A DNA stretch of 64,000 bases from Opitutales bacterium (GTDB taxonomy: Bacteria > Verrucomicrobiota > Verrucomicrobiia > Opitutales > JABSRG01): the NCBI GenBank assembly GCA_013215165.1, contig JABSRG010000004.1:1-64000 (forward strand), written 5' to 3'. Under the pieces are notes generated by a model. That model had not been told where the DNA came from. It was given only the letters and a program-made list of their open reading frames with translations, and did not search any database. A program made the position numbers and the translations under genes. This document shows, one piece after another, positions 61,437 to 64,000 of the stretch (its first letter is position 1; every line of letters begins with the position of its first letter).

Positions 61437-63474
61437 AACTTTGGCGATTTGCCTGGGGCTGTTGTTGGGGCCCCACTTCCTGGCTGCGCAGGACCTGTAT
61501 GAAATTGGCGAACCGACGGACGAGGAGCAGCTATTCGTAGAGCTGATTAACCGGGCACGTGCCGATGCAAACGCCGAGGCTCAACGCCTCGCCAACACGA
61601 CTGACCCAGATGTGCTCAACGCGATCAATCAATTTGGGGTGGATCTCGGATTGATGGTCGAGCAATTCGCGACGCTCACCCAAGTCACCCAGCCCTTGGC
61701 TATCAACGCCGCACTGCAACAGGCGGCATACCTCCACAGTGTGGACCAATTCAACAGCGGCCTTCAATCGCATACGTCATCGTCTGCCGCGGTTTCTCCC
61801 AACGTCGCCGGCGAATCCGTCGGCGATCGCGTCTCAAATCAAGGTTATCAATTTCGCACTGTCCGTGAAAACGTCTTTGCCTATGCCGACTCGGTTTATT
61901 ATGGCCACGCTGGCTTTCAAATAGATTGGGGCGACGAAGGAACAGTCGGCGGCATGCAAGATCCTCCAGGACATCGGCAAGCCATCCATAATCCAGACAT
62001 CCGGGAGATCGGCGTGGGGATTGTTTATGGGACGAACCAGGTGAGCAACTTTACGCCCGTTGGCCCGATGGTAGTCACCCAGAATTTCGCCGAACAGCTC
62101 AATGGGGATCCATTGATTACTGGAGTCGCTTTTCTCGATATAGACGGAGACCAATTTTATGACGAAGGCGAAGGCTTGGGCGGCATCGAATTACGCATAC
62201 CAGGCAACGCATTCTACGCTCAGACAGCAGGCTCTGGCGGGTATAGCCTACCCGTAAGTAACAATGGTAATTTCTCCGTCACGATCAGTGGCCCTAGTAT
62301 AGACACCCGGAATGAATCCGTATCCATCACAAACCTGCAAAATAGTAAGCTAGACCTCATCTACGAGTATAGCGAAACCAGGCTATCTGCCCCGACATCT
62401 CTCAGCGAAGGCGTTTCAGCGACCTTCACCTCCAGCAGTCAGTATGGTGCCACTGGCTATGAAATGCGTGTCGCGCGCGGGAGTGGTTTTTCTGAGTCTC
62501 TCGGTGCTGAGAATGGCACAACCGGAGTCTCTCACCAACTTCCCGAGAATGGTGAGTTGGTTCAAGCCGCGGTGGCAGCTTCGGGCTTAAGCGCCTATCA
62601 ATTGTCGAATCTGGCAGTCGTCGGCGGTTTCGTCATCGGGAGCAGCATCGAAGATGCATGGCTTGAAATTGAGGGCGACTTGCTGATCGATGCGGGTGCG
62701 ACACTGACCTTTGATGATCGCATAACAACCATCAGTGATAGTCAGATTCCCATTGTTGAAATCTCGACTGATAGCGGGGCGACGTGGGCCTCAATTCTGA
62801 ACAGAACGCAACCCCTCTTTCCTGAATCTTCGTTCACAGCACAATCGGTATCCCTAGCAAACTACGAAGGTCAAATCGTTCAGATCCGGTTCTTTCTGGA
62901 TCACCAAGGGGGAACGGTCCAGTTCGGATCAGGTTCCAACACGGGATGGTTCGTCGATAACATCCGCGTCAATGACGCCCAGTTCATCCAAACGGTGGAT
63001 TCGGTCACTTCTTCGACTACGACCTTCACCTTTACGCCAGAGATCACGGGTTCGCTTATTTTCAGAGCGCGCGCACTTAACGGCGAACGGGCTTTCCCCT
63101 TTGGTCCAGTGATGAGCTTACAAGTCGGCGATGGCGGCATACCAGACACACTGGTTACTGTGTTCCCAGACGCTGAACTAGTCGCTCAAGATTGGGCTTT
63201 CGTTTCCTGGTTCGGACTCTTCAACACTGCTGACGCTCCCTGGATTTATCACAGCGAATTGGGATGGCTCTACGCAGTCAAACGCAGCGGCGATGACGGC
63301 GTTCTACTCTACCATCCCCAGCTCGAGTGGCTCTGGACCACAGACGAAGCTTTTCCCTATCTTTATCGACTCAATCAAGACCGCTGGCTCTTCTTCACGG
63401 GAGACAATGAGGAACGTGTTTGGTTTTACGATTTCGAAGCTGACTCAGACAATCGCTGGTTCACGTTTGACTGA
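61429..63474 (+). CDS. secreted CAP/SCP-domain protein with C-terminal aromatic repeats
   Basis: A 681-residue protein with a signal peptide (RTLAICLGLLLGPHFLAAQ). The CAP/SCP domain spans about 25-230: TDEEQLFVELINRARADANA, LHSVDQFNSGLQSHTSS, VRENVFAYADS and PPGHRQAIHNPDIREIGVG; His and Glu of the CAP cavity are present. A carboxypeptidase-regulatory-like beta domain (about 235-310) and a sugar-binding-like beta region follow. The last 100 residues carry tryptophan/tyrosine-rich repeats (PWIYHSELGWLYAVKR, LYHPQLEWLWTTDEAF, RWLFFTGDN), a possible surface-anchoring tail. ATG at 61429 overlaps the MFS stop. Confidence 0.8.
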   Translation: MHRTLAICLGLLLGPHFLAAQDLYEIGEPTDEEQLFVELINRARADANAEAQRLANTTDPDVLNAINQFGVDLGLMVEQFATLTQVTQPLAINAALQQAAYLHSVDQFNSGLQSHTSSSAAVSPNVAGESVGDRVSNQGYQFRTVRENVFAYADSVYYGHAGFQIDWGDEGTVGGMQDPPGHRQAIHNPDIREIGVGIVYGTNQVSNFTPVGPMVVTQNFAEQLNGDPLITGVAFLDIDGDQFYDEGEGLGGIELRIPGNAFYAQTAGSGGYSLPVSNNGNFSVTISGPSIDTRNESVSITNLQNSKLDLIYEYSETRLSAPTSLSEGVSATFTSSSQYGATGYEMRVARGSGFSESLGAENGTTGVSHQLPENGELVQAAVAASGLSAYQLSNLAVVGGFVIGSSIEDAWLEIEGDLLIDAGATLTFDDRITTISDSQIPIVEISTDSGATWASILNRTQPLFPESSFTAQSVSLANYEGQIVQIRFFLDHQGGTVQFGSGSNTGWFVDNIRVNDAQFIQTVDSVTSSTTTFTFTPEITGSLIFRARALNGERAFPFGPVMSLQVGDGGIPDTLVTVFPDAELVAQDWAFVSWFGLFNTADAPWIYHSELGWLYAVKRSGDDGVLLYHPQLEWLWTTDEAFPYLYRLNQDRWLFFTGDNEERVWFYDFEADSDNRWFTFD

Positions 63475-63480
63475 TTCATT

Positions 63481-64000
63481 GTGATAGCGCGCGCGAAAAA
63501 ACATGTCGGAATCTACGGCGGCAGTTTTGACCCCATTCATCTAGGCCATCTCATTGTAGCTCAGGACTGTCTTGAGCAAGCAGGCTTGGAGTCTGTCATT
63601 TTCGTCCCTACCGCTCAGTCGCCTTTAAAAAGCCACGCGCCCCGGACTGAGGATAAGCATCGCCTCGAGATGGTAAAACGCTCGATTGCTCACCAATCCG
63701 CCTTCAATTGCTCCGATCATGAAATCGAACGGGGCGGTGTGAGCTATACCATTGAAACCATTCAGCACTTTAAGAACAAACAGCCAGAGACTGAATTTCA
63801 CCTAATCATTGGACAGGATCAGATAGAACAGCTCCTCGCCTGGCACGCTATAGAAACGCTGGTAAAAACAGTGAATTTCATAGCGGTTTGCCGCCCAGGT
63901 TACACGGCAGAGCCGCCCAAGATCCCCGGTATTCGTTTTCAGACCATCGAAACCCATGCCATGGATATCTCCTCAAGCGAAATCCGTGAGCGTTTTCAAA
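63481..64000 (+). CDS. nadD: nicotinate-nucleotide adenylyltransferase (partial, 3' end outside window)
   Basis: The first 173 codons of NadD, which makes NaAD from nicotinate mononucleotide in NAD synthesis. VGIYGGSFDPIHLGHLIVAQ holds the HxGH adenylyl-transfer motif; FVPTAQSPLKSH and FHLIIGQDQIEQLLAWH bind substrate, and the nucleotide-binding ISSSEIRERFQ closes the visible part. Start GTG at 63481, six bases after the CAP-protein stop; no in-frame ATG lies before the HxGH motif. Confidence 0.93.
   Translation, partial: MIARAKKHVGIYGGSFDPIHLGHLIVAQDCLEQAGLESVIFVPTAQSPLKSHAPRTEDKHRLEMVKRSIAHQSAFNCSDHEIERGGVSYTIETIQHFKNKQPETEFHLIIGQDQIEQLLAWHAIETLVKTVNFIAVCRPGYTAEPPKIPGIRFQTIETHAMDISSSEIRERFQ

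Overview
The window reads as chromosomal DNA of a Verrucomicrobiota bacterium, most likely of the Opitutia/Puniceicoccales type. The support is a large secreted protein resembling the Verru_Chthon cassette A family, many signal-peptide proteins of unrecognised family, moderately high GC and short intergenic repeats built on 'gacgcgaatgaacgcgaat'. This placement is an inference from gene content; there is no rRNA in the window.

Layout. 1-577: 5' part of a probable group II intron (minus strand), inserted in one copy of a dispersed repeat. 578-1742: further copies of that repeat and a gene remnant. 1743-6102: two type II toxin-antitoxin pairs flanking rnhB, pdxJ and nnr. 6131-8408: an eroded polysaccharide locus (HAD phosphatase, broken glycosyltransferase, intact GT4, truncated acetyltransferase). 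8388-18112: housekeeping block (lipB, ilvC, ilvN, tRNA-Val, penicillin-acylase homologue, primary-type sigma factor, methyltransferase, HU, aroG, mdh). 18153-23472: Verru_Chthon-type pseudopilin-like protein with a secreted partner, then a lipoprotein HtrA protease. 23559-30086: a GH13_18 sugar phosphorylase with a GT4 transferase, trkA-trkH, and an EVE protein.

30177-35222 is the accessory hot spot. Four small genes of unknown function lie head to tail on the minus strand and are separated by three imperfect palindromes with the boundaries and geometry of integron attC recombination sites. No integrase is visible, so this looks like a CALIN (cluster of attC sites lacking an integrase). It is bracketed by direct copies of a roughly 300-360 bp non-coding repeat; a third truncated copy lies beyond a ZIP metal transporter.

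35352-43193: a minus-strand run (TANGO2-like, DinB-like, OlsF-like bifunctional acyltransferase, ATP-grasp ligase, YHS protein, membrane protein), then fmt, a LysM protein and parB. 43236-50352: rhaA, a three-gene two-component cassette with unusual acidic-insert receiver domains, deoC and ilvE. 50399-54143: a membrane-anchored P-loop NTPase, tRNA-Gly, UDP-xylose synthase and tRNA-Val. 54272-58283: a decayed island next to tRNA-Ser with a lone ParD, hsdM, rhuM, a truncated hsdS fused to foreign coiled-coil sequence, and a Fic protein. 58348-64000: a metallophosphoesterase with altered metal-site residues, an operon of a secreted protein, an MFS transporter and a CAP-domain protein, and the start of nadD.

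Working together: ilvN/ilvC and ilvE serve branched-chain amino acid synthesis; aroG feeds the shikimate pathway; trkA/trkH form a K+ uptake system; the GH13_18/GT4 pair suggests alpha-glucoside or compatible-solute metabolism; OlsF and the ATP-grasp enzyme suggest amino-acid-containing membrane lipids. All calls are by reading alone; no database search or folding program was run.
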